Assembly (NCBI GenBank): GCA_050633105.1
Contig: JBOEFW010000024.1
Coordinates: 1 to 64,000, forward strand
Direction of reading: 5' to 3'
Length of the DNA: 64,000 nucleotides
Source of the DNA: Aureispira sp050633105
Lineage (GTDB): Bacteria > Bacteroidota > Bacteroidia > Chitinophagales > Saprospiraceae
The position numbers were made by a program, and so were the translations under genes. Under the pieces are notes generated by a model. The model searched no databases, was not told the origin of the DNA, and saw only the letters and a program-made list of their open reading frames with translations. Below are positions 7,790 to 16,686 of the stretch, piece by piece; position 1 is the first letter of the stretch; every line of letters starts with the position of its first letter.

Positions 7790-10441
7790 ATGAAATTTAA
7801 TTCTTTTAATTTATCAGCTTTCTTATTGTTGGTAACGCTTTTGGCTTTTGGTTCTTGTCAAAAGCAATATGATGAGCCACCTATTGGTGAATTGCCTAAT
7901 TTAGTAGCCAATACTACTATTGCTGAAGCGATTGCTTTGGCTTCTCCAACACCAGTTTCTTTGGCTGGAAAAGTATTGGAAGGAACTGTTATTGCTGATG
8001 ATAAATCAGGCAACTTTTACAAACAAATTGTCATTCAAGATACTACTGCAGGTATTCGTATTGATATTGATGCCTTTAGTTTATACAATGATTTTCCAAT
8101 TGGCCGTCAAGTATTCATCAAAGGAGATGGCTTGTTTGTTTGGCAAGATGGAGATGTGTTTTCTATCATTGGGAGTAGTAATACCAATGAATCTCGTATT
8201 CCACAAGCAACGTATCGTCAGTTTGTAATAGGAGGGGAATACAACCAGCCTGTAACGCCTACCGTTAAGAGCTTGTCTACATTGACTCCTGCGGATTACA
8301 ACACTTTAGTTCAGTTGGACAATGTAGAATTTGCTGATTGTTATGCAGGAAGTTCTTTTGCTTATGCATCTACACAAGAAAGCAAAAATGCAGACTTGAC
8401 AGAATGTGCTACAGGAGCTACAGTGATTGTAAGAACAAGTGGTTTTGCTACCTTCGCTAATGAATTGATGCCTACAGGAAATGGTTCTATCATTGCTGTT
8501 TTTAATTCTTTTAATGGTACATCTCAGTTGTTTGTTCGCAATCCTAATGATGTGAATAGTATGACAGGAACACGTTGTGTTTCTTTATCGAGTTATGCAG
8601 ATGTTAGTGTGGCTGATTTGCGTAGTCAATACAGTGGTTCACCTGCTGTAGCAACAGGTAAAATCAAAGGTATTGCTATTTCTGACCCTACTAGTGGTCA
8701 ATGGGGAAGCCGTAACTTAGTGATCCAACAACCAAATGGGTCAGGTATTACTGTACGTTTTGACGATGACCATAGCTTTGGTTTAGGAGATTATGTAGAG
8801 GTAAAAGTTGGAGGTGCTACTTTAGAAGAATTCAACGGTTTACTACAAGTTAATAACTTGCCTTTGTGTCGTGCAACAGCCTTGCCTAATCCTGGTAATA
8901 TTACAGTAACACCACGTGTGGTTACTGTTTCTGATATTCAAGCGAATGCAAATGCTTGGGAATCTACCTTGGTTCAAGTACAAAATGCCAACCTTAATGG
9001 AGGAACTACTTATGGAGATTTTGGTGTCCTATTAAATGATCCAACAGGAGCTATTTCTTTATTTAGTGGTTTTTCTAACTTCGGTAGCGCGCCATTGCCA
9101 ACAGGTACAGGAGAGGTAACAGCTGTAATAGGAGATTACAATGGTACTCAATTAAATATTCGTAATCTTTCTGACGTCAACATCTCTGGTGGTGGCGGTG
9201 GAGGTGGAGGCGGTTCAGGAATCCTGAACCAAGTCAGCATCCAAGATTTGCGTAACTTGTTTATGGGAGCTAGCACAACCGCACCAGATACTACAAAAAT
9301 CGTGGGAATTGTTATTTCTGACTTAGTTGGTGGTAACTGGGTTCCTCAGAACATGGTCATTCAAGAGCCAGGAGGTGCTGGTATTACAGTACGTTTTGCT
9401 GCTAACCACTCTTTCAACTTAGGAGATGAAGTAGAGATTAATGTGTCTATGCAGACAATCGAAGAATTTAACGGTTTATTACAAGTAAACGGTGTACCAA
9501 ATGCCAATGCAACAGTATTGTCTAGTGGTAATACAATTACACCACGAGTAGCAACTGTTGCTGACATTCAAGCGAATGCTACTGCTTGGGAATCTACCTT
9601 AGTTAATGTACAAAATGCTACTTTGAGTGGAGGAACTACTTATGGAGATTTTGGAGTAATGTTGGATGATGGTACGAACTCTATCTCTATGTTTAGTGCC
9701 TTTTCTAACTTTGCTACTACAGCCTTGCCAACAGGTACAGGTGATGTAACAGCAGTAGTAAGCGACTTTACAGGAACACAATTATTGATTCGTAATACCA
9801 GTGATGTAAACATCAGCGGTGGCGGCGGAGGTGGCGGAGGCCCTACTAGTTTTATTACAGTAGGAGCTGTACGTAGCTTATTTGCTAGCGGAACAACTAC
9901 TGTACCTACTGCTACATCTGTTGGTGCTATTGTCATCTCGGATCAAGCTGCTGGGAATATTACTGGTAGAAACTTAGTGATTCAACAAACGAATGGTTCT
10001 GGTATTGTTTTGCGTTTAGATGCAAACAATACTACATTGAACATGGGAGATAGTATTACTGTAGATATTGCAGGAGCTACCTTGAGTGAATTTAACGGCT
10101 TGCTACAAATTAGCAACGTGCCTAATGCAAATGCTGTATTAATTAGCTCAGGAAATACCATGACACCTCGCGTAGCGACAATTACAGATATTCTTGCAAA
10201 TGCAGAGCCTTGGGAATCTACTTTAGTGAAAATCAACGGCGCAACAATTGCTGGTGGTACAGGTACTTATTCTGGTGGAACAACGGTAACAGATGCAACA
10301 GGAAGTATTGATATGTTTACTCGTGGTGGCTCTACTTTTGCTGGTAACCCATTGCCAACAGGTACTGTAAACATTACTGCTATTGTATCAGAGTTTAATG
10401 CTTACCAGATTAATATCCGTAATGCAGCAGATGTTCAATAA
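7790..10441 (+). CDS. DUF5689 lipoprotein with three internal repeats
   Basis: This 883-residue protein has a lipoprotein signal (hydrophobic 9-21, then GSC with Cys23). The N-terminal unit (about 40-255) matches DUF5689: LEGTVIADDKSGNFYKQIVIQD, then IRIDIDAF...FPIGRQVFIKGDG. Three further OB-fold-like units start near residues 272, 482 and 689. Each contains VISD or AISD, LVIQ or MVIQ, GSGITVRF-like, GDxVEVxV, EEFNGLLQ and a later WESTLVxVQNA...GGTTYGDFGV half. Runs of nine and eight glycines (467-475 and 677-684) separate them. The protein is probably surface-exposed and works with the preceding TonB receptor, perhaps binding its ligand. The role of DUF5689 is not established. Repeat units are very similar even at the DNA level, pointing to recent duplication. 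Confidence 0.85.
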   Translation: MKFNSFNLSAFLLLVTLLAFGSCQKQYDEPPIGELPNLVANTTIAEAIALASPTPVSLAGKVLEGTVIADDKSGNFYKQIVIQDTTAGIRIDIDAFSLYNDFPIGRQVFIKGDGLFVWQDGDVFSIIGSSNTNESRIPQATYRQFVIGGEYNQPVTPTVKSLSTLTPADYNTLVQLDNVEFADCYAGSSFAYASTQESKNADLTECATGATVIVRTSGFATFANELMPTGNGSIIAVFNSFNGTSQLFVRNPNDVNSMTGTRCVSLSSYADVSVADLRSQYSGSPAVATGKIKGIAISDPTSGQWGSRNLVIQQPNGSGITVRFDDDHSFGLGDYVEVKVGGATLEEFNGLLQVNNLPLCRATALPNPGNITVTPRVVTVSDIQANANAWESTLVQVQNANLNGGTTYGDFGVLLNDPTGAISLFSGFSNFGSAPLPTGTGEVTAVIGDYNGTQLNIRNLSDVNISGGGGGGGGGSGILNQVSIQDLRNLFMGASTTAPDTTKIVGIVISDLVGGNWVPQNMVIQEPGGAGITVRFAANHSFNLGDEVEINVSMQTIEEFNGLLQVNGVPNANATVLSSGNTITPRVATVADIQANATAWESTLVNVQNATLSGGTTYGDFGVMLDDGTNSISMFSAFSNFATTALPTGTGDVTAVVSDFTGTQLLIRNTSDVNISGGGGGGGGPTSFITVGAVRSLFASGTTTVPTATSVGAIVISDQAAGNITGRNLVIQQTNGSGIVLRLDANNTTLNMGDSITVDIAGATLSEFNGLLQISNVPNANAVLISSGNTMTPRVATITDILANAEPWESTLVKINGATIAGGTGTYSGGTTVTDATGSIDMFTRGGSTFAGNPLPTGTVNITAIVSEFNAYQINIRNAADVQ
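8605..10438 (+). repeat. Three tandem ~580-nt repeats in the DUF5689 gene
   Basis: Copies begin near 8605, 9232 and 9853. The first two are the closest: segments such as the one encoding WESTLV and GGTTYGDFG are nearly identical in nucleotides. Glycine-codon tracts at 9188-9214 and 9818-9841 sit between copies. Such repeats can expand or contract by recombination. Confidence 0.8.
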
Positions 10442-10481
10442 GAGCAAATAATCGCTTTTGTTTAACAGAAGCCTTTTTACT

Positions 10482-10551
10482 AAAGCAGTTCTTCTTAGTT
10501 TATTAGTCAGTAACGAATACTGGTGATAGGCGAGGAGAGCTGCTTTTTTTA
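10482..10551 (+). terminator. Intrinsic terminator after the DUF5689 gene
   Basis: The arm AAAGCAGTTCTTCTT (10482-10496) pairs, allowing G-U pairs, with GAGGAGAGCTGCTTT near 10532-10546. The loop contains a small nested hairpin (CAGTA/TACTG), and the T-run at 10543-10550 follows directly. It closes the TonB receptor/DUF5689 transcription unit. Confidence 0.75.
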
Positions 10552-10579
10552 TTAAAAATTACAACAAAAATTGCCCTAA

Positions 10580-11281
10580 ATGAAAATCTGTGTCGCTCAA
10601 AGCGAATCCATTAAAGGGGCTTGTGAAGAAAACATTCAGCGCCATCTAAAAATGATCAAACAAGCTGCAAAAGAAGAGGCCGATTTAGTGGTCTTTCCAG
10701 AGCTGTCCATCACGAATTATGAACCAACTATAGCAGCGGAACTAGCGGTAACCTTGGATGATCCTTCCTTGGAGGTGTTTCAATTATACAGCAATCAATA
10801 CAATATTGTTATTGCAATAGGGATGCCCTTGCGTGCTCCAAATGGAATACAGATTGCTTTATTCTTTTTTCAGCCCAACCAACCTAGATCTTCTTATGCC
10901 AAACAGTTGTTGCATGAAGCAGAAGTGCCTTATTTTGTGAATGGCAATCGATTTGTTTATTGGAGCATTAAAGGAGAAAAAATTGCTTTTGGAATTTGTT
11001 ATGAGAGTTTACAGCCCGCTCATTTATTACAAGCAGTAGAAGATCAAGCGACAGTTTATGTGGCCAGTGTAGCAAAAACTGCGGAAGGAATGAAAAAGGC
11101 TAGAGCCTATTTTTCTAGTAGAGCTGCGGAATATGGTATAGCCATTGCTTTGGTCAATAGTGTGGGAGTGGCTGATACCTTTGTGGCAGGAGGGAACAGT
11201 GCCATTTGGAATAACAAAGGCGTGTTACAAGCACAGCTAGGAACGGCTGTTCCTGGTCTTGTAGGAGTAGCGTTAGAATAA
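10580..11281 (+). CDS. Carbon-nitrogen hydrolase (nitrilase superfamily)
   Basis: The protein has 233 residues, a little short for the family (usually 250-300). The catalytic triad is readable: Glu41 in LVVFPELSIT, Lys108 in SSYAKQLLH and Cys140 in FGICYES. These enzymes cleave amides, carbamoyl compounds or nitriles through a Cys thioester; the exact substrate is not evident. There is no signal peptide, so it is cytoplasmic. It stands alone between the DUF5689 terminator and a small convergent membrane protein gene. A hairpin-forming stretch lies about 30 nt after the stop (11313-11343). Compared with Nit-type omega-amidases it lacks some C-terminal length, so a specific name is not justified. 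Confidence 0.85.
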   Translation: MKICVAQSESIKGACEENIQRHLKMIKQAAKEEADLVVFPELSITNYEPTIAAELAVTLDDPSLEVFQLYSNQYNIVIAIGMPLRAPNGIQIALFFFQPNQPRSSYAKQLLHEAEVPYFVNGNRFVYWSIKGEKIAFGICYESLQPAHLLQAVEDQATVYVASVAKTAEGMKKARAYFSSRAAEYGIAIALVNSVGVADTFVAGGNSAIWNNKGVLQAQLGTAVPGLVGVALE

Positions 11282-11446
11282 AATAAATGTAGGCTTAGAA
11301 GAGCCATTGCTGCCCTTCTGAGCGAAGTGTTGTTAGAAGGGGCACTTGCTTTATACGCCTTAGTATTCTAAAAACACTTCACTTCTCCTCAAGAATCTGA
11401 TTCTTTTAATCACAGAATGAAAGAATAATTGAAGTAGTCAGGAAGA

Positions 11447-11764
11447 CTATTCGTATTTACTTCCATCAAAATACTCATCATAAGCTTCAGGGCGATGGTT
11501 GGCTAAAACAACAACGGCAATCCCGCCAAAAACTAAGCCCAACTTAAACAAAAAGGAACCTAATTGTCCCATGCCTTCTACCCAATCCAAAAAACCAAGC
11601 GTTAGTACAACAGAGTTGACTACTAGGGAGATAACGCCTGTGAAAAACATAAAACAACCCACAATCATCCAAAAGATACGCAGTTCAGGTTTCTTTTCTA
11701 CGGTTGTGGTGGTTAGAAATATAATACTTGCTAATAATAAAAAGCTAAAGAGTTGTAAGAGCAT
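11447..11764 (-). CDS. Small membrane protein, unknown
   Basis: This 105-residue protein has three hydrophobic segments (about 3-18, 30-57 and 68-90), a short charged loop (EKKPELR) after the first, and an acidic tail with EAYDEYFDGSKYE. No family is recognised. The N-terminus is probably outside, with the tail on the opposite side, but this is a topology guess. It is convergent with the nitrilase gene and divergent from the HMG-CoA lyase gene. The regular codon pattern and clean hydropathy support a real gene. The complementary strand also has an open frame over this stretch, but that frame reads as a lysine/threonine-rich shadow. Confidence 0.55.
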   Translation of the reverse strand: MLLQLFSFLLLASIIFLTTTTVEKKPELRIFWMIVGCFMFFTGVISLVVNSVVLTLGFLDWVEGMGQLGSFLFKLGLVFGGIAVVVLANHRPEAYDEYFDGSKYE

Positions 11765-12026
11765 ATCAATCGAATTTTTTTGATAAATTTCGCGGCCAAA
11801 GATACGTTATAATTTTACAAATAGCCCGTCAGCTATTTAATTCTTTCAACTTTAGAATTATCTTTACATTTTACACAAAGAAGAATTCTCTAGGGAAATT
11901 TCTCTATGAAAAGCTTTCTAAGCTAGAATCAAAAGGCTTCTTTAGTGATACAATTAAAAAGAAGGATGGTTTATAAAAGAGGCCATTCCTCTACGTACTA
12001 ACTGACGCATAATATTGAATACAAAT

Positions 12027-12884
12027 ATGGTGAAAGTAATAGAATGTCCCAGAGATGCCATGCAAGGTATTGATGAATACTTTATACCCACACAACAAAA
12101 AGCAGATTATATCAATAAGCTGCTTAAAGTGGGCTTTGATACCATAGATTTTGGAAGTTTTGTATCCCCAAAAGCCATTCCCCAAATGAGGGACACAGCA
12201 AAAGTGCTCTCCAAATTAGAACTCTCTATCACCAAAAGTAAATTATTATCCATTATTGCCAATGAGCGCGGAGCCAAAGATGCTTGCGCTTTTGAAGAAA
12301 TTAGATACTTGGGTTATCCGTTCTCCATTTCGGAAACGTTTCAATTGCGCAATACGAATGCAACGATTGATCAATCATTGAAACGCTTATCAAGAATTCA
12401 AAACATCAGCCAAAAGCACAACAAAGAGCTAGTGGTTTATATTTCAATGGGCTTTGGTAATCCTTATCAAGATGAATGGAATGTTGATATTGTTCAAAAA
12501 TGGGTTAATCTCCTAGCAGAAATGGGAATCAAAATATTATCCCTTTCAGATACAATTGGTGCAGCTAATCGCGAAAGCATTGAATATTTATTCAGTAATT
12601 TGATTCCTCCTTATCCAGATGTAGAGTTTGGCGCTCATTTTCACACTCGCCCTGATGAATGGGAAGAGAAAATCGATGCTGCTTACATCAATGGCTGCCG
12701 CCGCTTTGATGGCGCGATCAAAGGATATGGTGGTTGTCCAATGGCAGCAGATGACTTAACAGGGAATATGCCAACCGAAAAAATGCTGACGTATTTTGTG
12801 AAGAAACAGGCTGATCTGACGCTTAATATGGATGCTTTTGGAGAGGGTTTGCGTTTGGCTGGACACATTTTTCCAGCCCATTAA
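12027..12884 (+). CDS. Hydroxymethylglutaryl-CoA lyase
   Basis: The protein has 285 residues from the ATG at 12027; an upstream TTG at 12015 would add only four residues. The opening VIECPRDAMQG corresponds to the catalytic Arg-Asp motif of HMG-CoA lyase (EVGPRDGLQ). FGAHFHTRP supplies the metal-binding His pair. The segment RRFDGAIKGYGGCPMAADDLTGNMPTE carries the active-site Cys in GGCP and the GN motif. The enzyme splits HMG-CoA to acetyl-CoA and acetoacetate in leucine and ketone-body metabolism. The family resemblance to homocitrate or isopropylmalate synthases is more distant, as those lack GGCP. No other leucine-degradation genes are next to it. Confidence 0.85.
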   Translation: MVKVIECPRDAMQGIDEYFIPTQQKADYINKLLKVGFDTIDFGSFVSPKAIPQMRDTAKVLSKLELSITKSKLLSIIANERGAKDACAFEEIRYLGYPFSISETFQLRNTNATIDQSLKRLSRIQNISQKHNKELVVYISMGFGNPYQDEWNVDIVQKWVNLLAEMGIKILSLSDTIGAANRESIEYLFSNLIPPYPDVEFGAHFHTRPDEWEEKIDAAYINGCRRFDGAIKGYGGCPMAADDLTGNMPTEKMLTYFVKKQADLTLNMDAFGEGLRLAGHIFPAH

Positions 12885-12937
12885 AAAGAAAAAGAAAAGG
12901 GCAGGCACCAAAACAATACTATTCCTGCATCTAATAG

Positions 12938-12953
12938 AGAACAGGACTGTTCT
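12938..12953. terminator. Short hairpin after HMG-CoA lyase gene
   Basis: The sequence AGAACAGGACTGTTCT is a perfect 7-bp inverted repeat around GA, about 54 nt past the stop. No proper T-run follows, so termination is only possible, not shown. Confidence 0.35.
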
Positions 12954-13174
12954 TAAAAACAGCACTATTTTAAACAGGTTCTTTGTCTCATTTCAACAAA
13001 AAATAGGTATTATTGCAGCTAAGACCATAAGAGGAAAGTGTTTTAATGAAAAGCCTAGCTTATCTCAATCGATTGAGAACAGGAAAATCACAAGACCAAA
13101 AAACTCTTATGTCCTCAACGCTAATTGTAGTGTCGGCATCAACCATCCACTTTATTATTAACAATAGACGACTA

Positions 13175-13804
13175 ATGAAAATTGTACTAAACATCTTGTT
13201 AATTTTAGCAGCCCTAGGATTGGGCTATTTGCTAGTTAAATCTATTCAAAAGCCTATTCAATTCAAGCAAACGCGCGAATTTAGAGAAGGACAGGTGCGA
13301 GAAAAATTGACACAAACAGCTGAATTGCAAAAGATTTACAAATCACTTACAGGTAAATTTGCAGACAACTATGACTCTCTACAGTACGTTCTAACAACAG
13401 ATACGTTCTTAGTGACACAAGTTGTAGGAGATCGCTACGATACTACTCAAACGGTAAGTACACAGCAAGTAATGATCCCTGCTAAAGATTCCCTACAAGG
13501 TTGGATGGCAAAGAAGAAAATTAAAATGGAGATTGATGAATATTTCAACTATTTGAGTGTTGTACCTTTTTCTAAAAACGAAGAAAATCCTAATGGACAA
13601 CGTTTTGGAATTGAAACAAGTGAAGCCATCGTAGAAGGAACAGATTCTATGATGACGTCTACTTTTGTGGTAGGAACACCGATTGGAACATACATGCAAG
13701 AATTTGATTCTGCTAGCCATGTCATCTACGATCCAACATACAATCCACGCAATCTTCGTCGTGTAGGAGATTTAAACAAGCCTTCAACCAACGGTAATTG
13801 GTAG
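13175..13804 (+). CDS. Membrane-anchored protein of unknown function
   Basis: The protein has 209 residues from the ATG at 13175. An in-frame ATG at 13046 would add 43 poorly structured residues ahead of what looks like a proper N-terminal anchor, so the later start is preferred. A single hydrophobic segment (about 3-21) is followed by a soluble part exposed outside the cytoplasm, containing a charged helix (FREGQVREKLTQTAELQKIYKSLTGKFADNYDSL). This resembles the short conserved proteins that precede DUF3822 and rsmD in many Bacteroidota. No function is recognised. Its stop codon overlaps the start of the next gene by 7 nt, implying translational coupling. Confidence 0.7.
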   Translation: MKIVLNILLILAALGLGYLLVKSIQKPIQFKQTREFREGQVREKLTQTAELQKIYKSLTGKFADNYDSLQYVLTTDTFLVTQVVGDRYDTTQTVSTQQVMIPAKDSLQGWMAKKKIKMEIDEYFNYLSVVPFSKNEENPNGQRFGIETSEAIVEGTDSMMTSTFVVGTPIGTYMQEFDSASHVIYDPTYNPRNLRRVGDLNKPSTNGNW

Positions 13805-14646
13805 AATTAACACACAATATTGTAGAAGGAGATTTTAATAAAAATCTTACAGATACTTATAACCTATCTATTCTCTTAGGAGTAGATAGGTTGTCTTATT
13901 TAATTAGTGATGCACAACAGCAGATTCTAGTACTTAGAGTCTACCAGTTGCCTAAATCGGTTAATTTGTCGGCCTTACAACAATTGTTGTTGGAGGACGC
14001 TTTGTTACGAGGGCCCTTTAAACAGCATACGATTGGTATCTTTTCGACTCGTTTTTCTTTGGTGCCTACCGCACTATTTGACGAAAAGAAAGCTAAGGAG
14101 TACTTGCAAATGATGGTGGCCTTGGAAGAACAAGATCAAATGGGGCAAGATAAAGTTGCTGTGTTGGATGCGATTAACCTTTATGCCTGTGAAACAACTT
14201 ATTTGGAGTTGTTGCAAACACATTTTCAAGGAGCGAGCACTTACCACGTTTCTACAGGAATGATTCAAAATTTTGTCACTAACTTTGACAGCAATGCATC
14301 TCAAAACATCTTTCTGCATATTTATGGCAACAACATTAGCCTTACTGTAGTGGATCATGGGAAGTTGATTTTTCACAACCTGTTTGAATTTAAGGCTTCT
14401 CCAGATTGTCTTTATTATGTCTTATTAGTATTCAAACAATTGGGCTTAAAACCAGAAACACATCCCCTGTATATTACAGGAGAATTAGTGGTAGATTCTG
14501 AAATTCATCAATTGTTATACAAATACATCAAGACCATACATTTTGTCAATCGCCCTAATTTTTATGGTTTTGGAGAACAGCTGCTAGATCGTTTTCCAAA
14601 ACACTTTTTCTTTGACTTATACAGCCTGAAGTTATGCGAATCGTAA
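13798..14646 (+). CDS. DUF3822 family protein
   Basis: The protein has 282 residues. The start is taken as the TTG at 13798, which overlaps the previous stop codon; no ATG occurs in this frame for over 200 nt, so a TTG start with coupling is the simplest reading. Features of DUF3822 include YNLSILLGVDRLSYLISD near the start and a later actin-like pattern (FLHIYGNNISLTVVDHGKLIFHNLFEF). That resembles an ASKHA/PilM-type nucleotide-binding fold, as in type IV pilus assembly proteins. The function is not known. It overlaps rsmD by 13 nt. The order unknown-DUF3822-rsmD recurs across Bacteroidota. Confidence 0.75.
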   Translation: MVELTHNIVEGDFNKNLTDTYNLSILLGVDRLSYLISDAQQQILVLRVYQLPKSVNLSALQQLLLEDALLRGPFKQHTIGIFSTRFSLVPTALFDEKKAKEYLQMMVALEEQDQMGQDKVAVLDAINLYACETTYLELLQTHFQGASTYHVSTGMIQNFVTNFDSNASQNIFLHIYGNNISLTVVDHGKLIFHNLFEFKASPDCLYYVLLVFKQLGLKPETHPLYITGELVVDSEIHQLLYKYIKTIHFVNRPNFYGFGEQLLDRFPKHFFFDLYSLKLCES

Positions 14647-15182
14647 GTGGCTTTTTGAAGGGGCGACGCTTTGAAATGCCCAGTTCTAAATGGAAAACGC
14701 GTCCAACAACAGATTATGCTAAAGAAAGCTTATTCAATATCTTAACGCATCGAATTGAACTAGACGGGCTCCATGTATTGGATTTATATGCGGGAACAGG
14801 GAATATGGGCTATGAGTTTGCTTCTAGAGGAGCTAGTCGGGTATTGTCGGTAGAACGCTATGGTGCTTGTGTGCGTTACATTCAAGGAAACATCAAAGGA
14901 TTTAAATTAGAGGATTGTATGACCACACGCAAGCAAGATAGTGTGCAGTATGTCCGACAAAGTCAAGATCAATTTGATGTTATTTTTGCTGACCCACCTT
15001 ATGAGGATGCAAAATATCCTATTTTGGTCAACCTAATACTAGAAGGGGCGTTGTTGAAAGCAGAAGGTTTATTAATTGTAGAGCATGATTTTAGACAAAA
15101 TTTTGCAAATCACTCTAATTTTGTAGAACTTCGCCAATACGGACAATCCTATTTTAGTTTTTTTGCGCATCAAGCGTCTTAA
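14634..15182 (+). CDS. rsmD: 16S rRNA (guanine(966)-N2)-methyltransferase RsmD
   Basis: This is a 182-residue protein of normal family length. It opens with RIVSGFLKGRRFEMP, the RsmD start (RIIgGxxkGrkL). It has the SAM-binding motif DLYAGTGNMG at 50-59 and the catalytic DPPY at 120-123. RTRPTTDYAKESLFNIL (here KTRPTTDYAKES) is the usual RPTxdxvREaLFNiL block. The enzyme methylates G966 of 16S rRNA in the cytoplasm. It overlaps the DUF3822 frame by 13 nt, so it belongs to the same transcription unit. Confidence 0.93.
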   Translation: MRIVSGFLKGRRFEMPSSKWKTRPTTDYAKESLFNILTHRIELDGLHVLDLYAGTGNMGYEFASRGASRVLSVERYGACVRYIQGNIKGFKLEDCMTTRKQDSVQYVRQSQDQFDVIFADPPYEDAKYPILVNLILEGALLKAEGLLIVEHDFRQNFANHSNFVELRQYGQSYFSFFAHQAS

Positions 15183-15240
15183 TACCAAGGTGTTGTCCTC
15201 CTAATGGACATTTACTTAGTGGATAGAATCCCAATCGTGT

Positions 15241-16323
15241 ATGAAGAATATTTGGAAGGTTTTAGGGGTAGTCTTAATAACATATAGTTTAATAGTAGGG
15301 TTACTCATCCCATTAACTACAGGCATCAAGAATGTAGCACCACGTATTGCCAATACAGGAGAACCCTTAGCGTTGACCTTGTCGAATGCCTATAATGCGA
15401 CCTTTACAAGCGATAAAGACAATTACCAAGCCCGCATCCTTCTCAATGAAAAAAGACAAGCACTTTGTGCTACGCGTATCGAAGTGAAGGACAATCAAAA
15501 CATGACCTTATTTTTTGATGTTCCAGCAGGGCAATTGCCTATACAAACCTTGATGGAGAATGGTAAAAAATCTCCTTTCCCTTTATTAGAATTACTAGGA
15601 GAGAACAATGGTTATAGCTCCTTAGAGTCTGTCATCTATTTTCAAAGAGATACTTTGGCCCCTTTAGCTGATGCTGCTGCCTTTTGCAACGCAATAAAAT
15701 ACACTCAAAAAGAAGAAGGAATGACCTTTCCCTTTTTGAATATTTTAGAAGAAACCATTCGCAATTTGTATTATCATGTACCCATGTGGTTTGCGATGAT
15801 GTTATTGATGGCTGTTTCTGTTGTTTATAGTATTTTATATCTCAACAATCCACAACGAGAATTTTTCGACCGCCAAGCTACAGCCTTTGCTGCTGTAGGA
15901 ATTTTGTATGGTGTCATTGGTTTGGCAACAGGAGCAATGTGGGCAAAACATACTTGGGGGGCCTATTGGTCTTTTGATGTGAAACAAAATACAACGGCGG
16001 TAGCCTTATTGATTTACTTGGCCTATTTTGTTTTACGCAGCTCTTTTGATGATTTAGACAAACGCGCGCGTGTTGCGGCTATTTATAATATCTTTGCTTT
16101 TGCTACTTTGATACCATTGTTGTACATTGTTCCCAGAATGTTTGATTCCTTGCACCCAGGAATGGGAGGCAACCCTGCTTTTAGCAAATTGGATTTAGAC
16201 AATACCATGCGTATGGTGTTTTATCCTGCGATTATTGGTTGGATCATTATAGGAATATGGATGGCAGATGTTGCTAGTAGAATTGAAGGATTGCGCAGAC
16301 ATTACCTAGAACAGGAGGCGTAA
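15241..16323 (+). CDS. Cytochrome c biogenesis protein, CcmC/CcsA type
   Basis: The protein has 360 residues. One N-terminal membrane segment (about 6-28) is followed by a periplasmic domain of roughly 150 residues, then a membrane bundle from about residue 180. The haem-handling WWD-type motif reads WGAYWSFDVKQNTTAV, flanked by conserved His residues (AKHTWG and DSLHPGMGGNPAF). CcmC-family proteins hold haem at the outer face of the inner membrane for delivery to apocytochromes c. The extra N-terminal periplasmic domain is seen in Bacteroidota members. The CcmD-like gene follows 93 nt later. Multiheme cytochromes such as the one at the window's left edge would need this machinery. The other ccm genes are not nearby. 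Confidence 0.85.
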   Translation: MKNIWKVLGVVLITYSLIVGLLIPLTTGIKNVAPRIANTGEPLALTLSNAYNATFTSDKDNYQARILLNEKRQALCATRIEVKDNQNMTLFFDVPAGQLPIQTLMENGKKSPFPLLELLGENNGYSSLESVIYFQRDTLAPLADAAAFCNAIKYTQKEEGMTFPFLNILEETIRNLYYHVPMWFAMMLLMAVSVVYSILYLNNPQREFFDRQATAFAAVGILYGVIGLATGAMWAKHTWGAYWSFDVKQNTTAVALLIYLAYFVLRSSFDDLDKRARVAAIYNIFAFATLIPLLYIVPRMFDSLHPGMGGNPAFSKLDLDNTMRMVFYPAIIGWIIIGIWMADVASRIEGLRRHYLEQEA

Positions 16324-16416
16324 CTAATACTAGTGAATAATTAGCTACCATACTGTAGTTATCTTCATTAGAAAAATTCTTTTTTCTTAAAAAAAATACC
16401 GTTTTTAGGGTCTATA

Positions 16417-16626
16417 ATGATGAAAGTAATTTGTAATCTTGCAGCGCTTCTTTTACTCCCTGTTTTAGTACAGGCACAAGATCAAGGAGGAAACGATTTT
16501 TTTAGCAACATTGGCAAAATGTATGTCACCGTTGCCGTTATCGTTATTTTGTTTTTAGGCATTATTGCATTTTTAGTGTATTTAGAGCGTAAAGTGGCAC
16601 GCTTAGAACGCGATTTAGAAGAGTAG
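16417..16626 (+). CDS. CcmD-family small membrane protein
   Basis: This 69-residue protein has a signal-like N-terminus ending in VQAQ, a single membrane helix (about 34-54) and a charged tail (YLERKVARLERDLEE), the usual CcmD plan. CcmD-type proteins support haem release within the CcmC complex. It follows the CcmC-type gene on the same strand, with a terminator-like hairpin behind it. A start one codon later (second Met) is equally possible. Confidence 0.75.
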   Translation: MMKVICNLAALLLLPVLVQAQDQGGNDFFSNIGKMYVTVAVIVILFLGIIAFLVYLERKVARLERDLEE

Positions 16627-16686
16627 CCCACTATAGAATAAAACATTGTAATAAAACTTACGGCGTGTGAAGACAACAGCTATAGC

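Noticed and set aside
9361..10236. Long antisense frames inside the DUF5689 gene
   Set aside because: They recur because the sense repeats recur and give biased, low-complexity proteins; they are shadows.
8605..10438. Repeat array considered as CRISPR
   Set aside because: The units are ~580 nt, coding and in frame with protein motifs, not short repeats with spacers.
11313..11343. Hairpin-like CCTTCT/AGAAGG after the nitrilase gene
   Set aside because: The stem is short and imperfect with no T-run, so it is mentioned only with the gene.
12832..13161. Open frames overlapping the end of the HMG-CoA lyase gene
   Set aside because: They run across the lyase end and the hairpin, are lysine-rich and unlike any family; the lyase frame explains the region.
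13046..13174. Earlier ATG start for the membrane-anchored protein before DUF3822
   Set aside because: It would place 43 odd residues before a good membrane anchor; the ATG at 13175 fits better.
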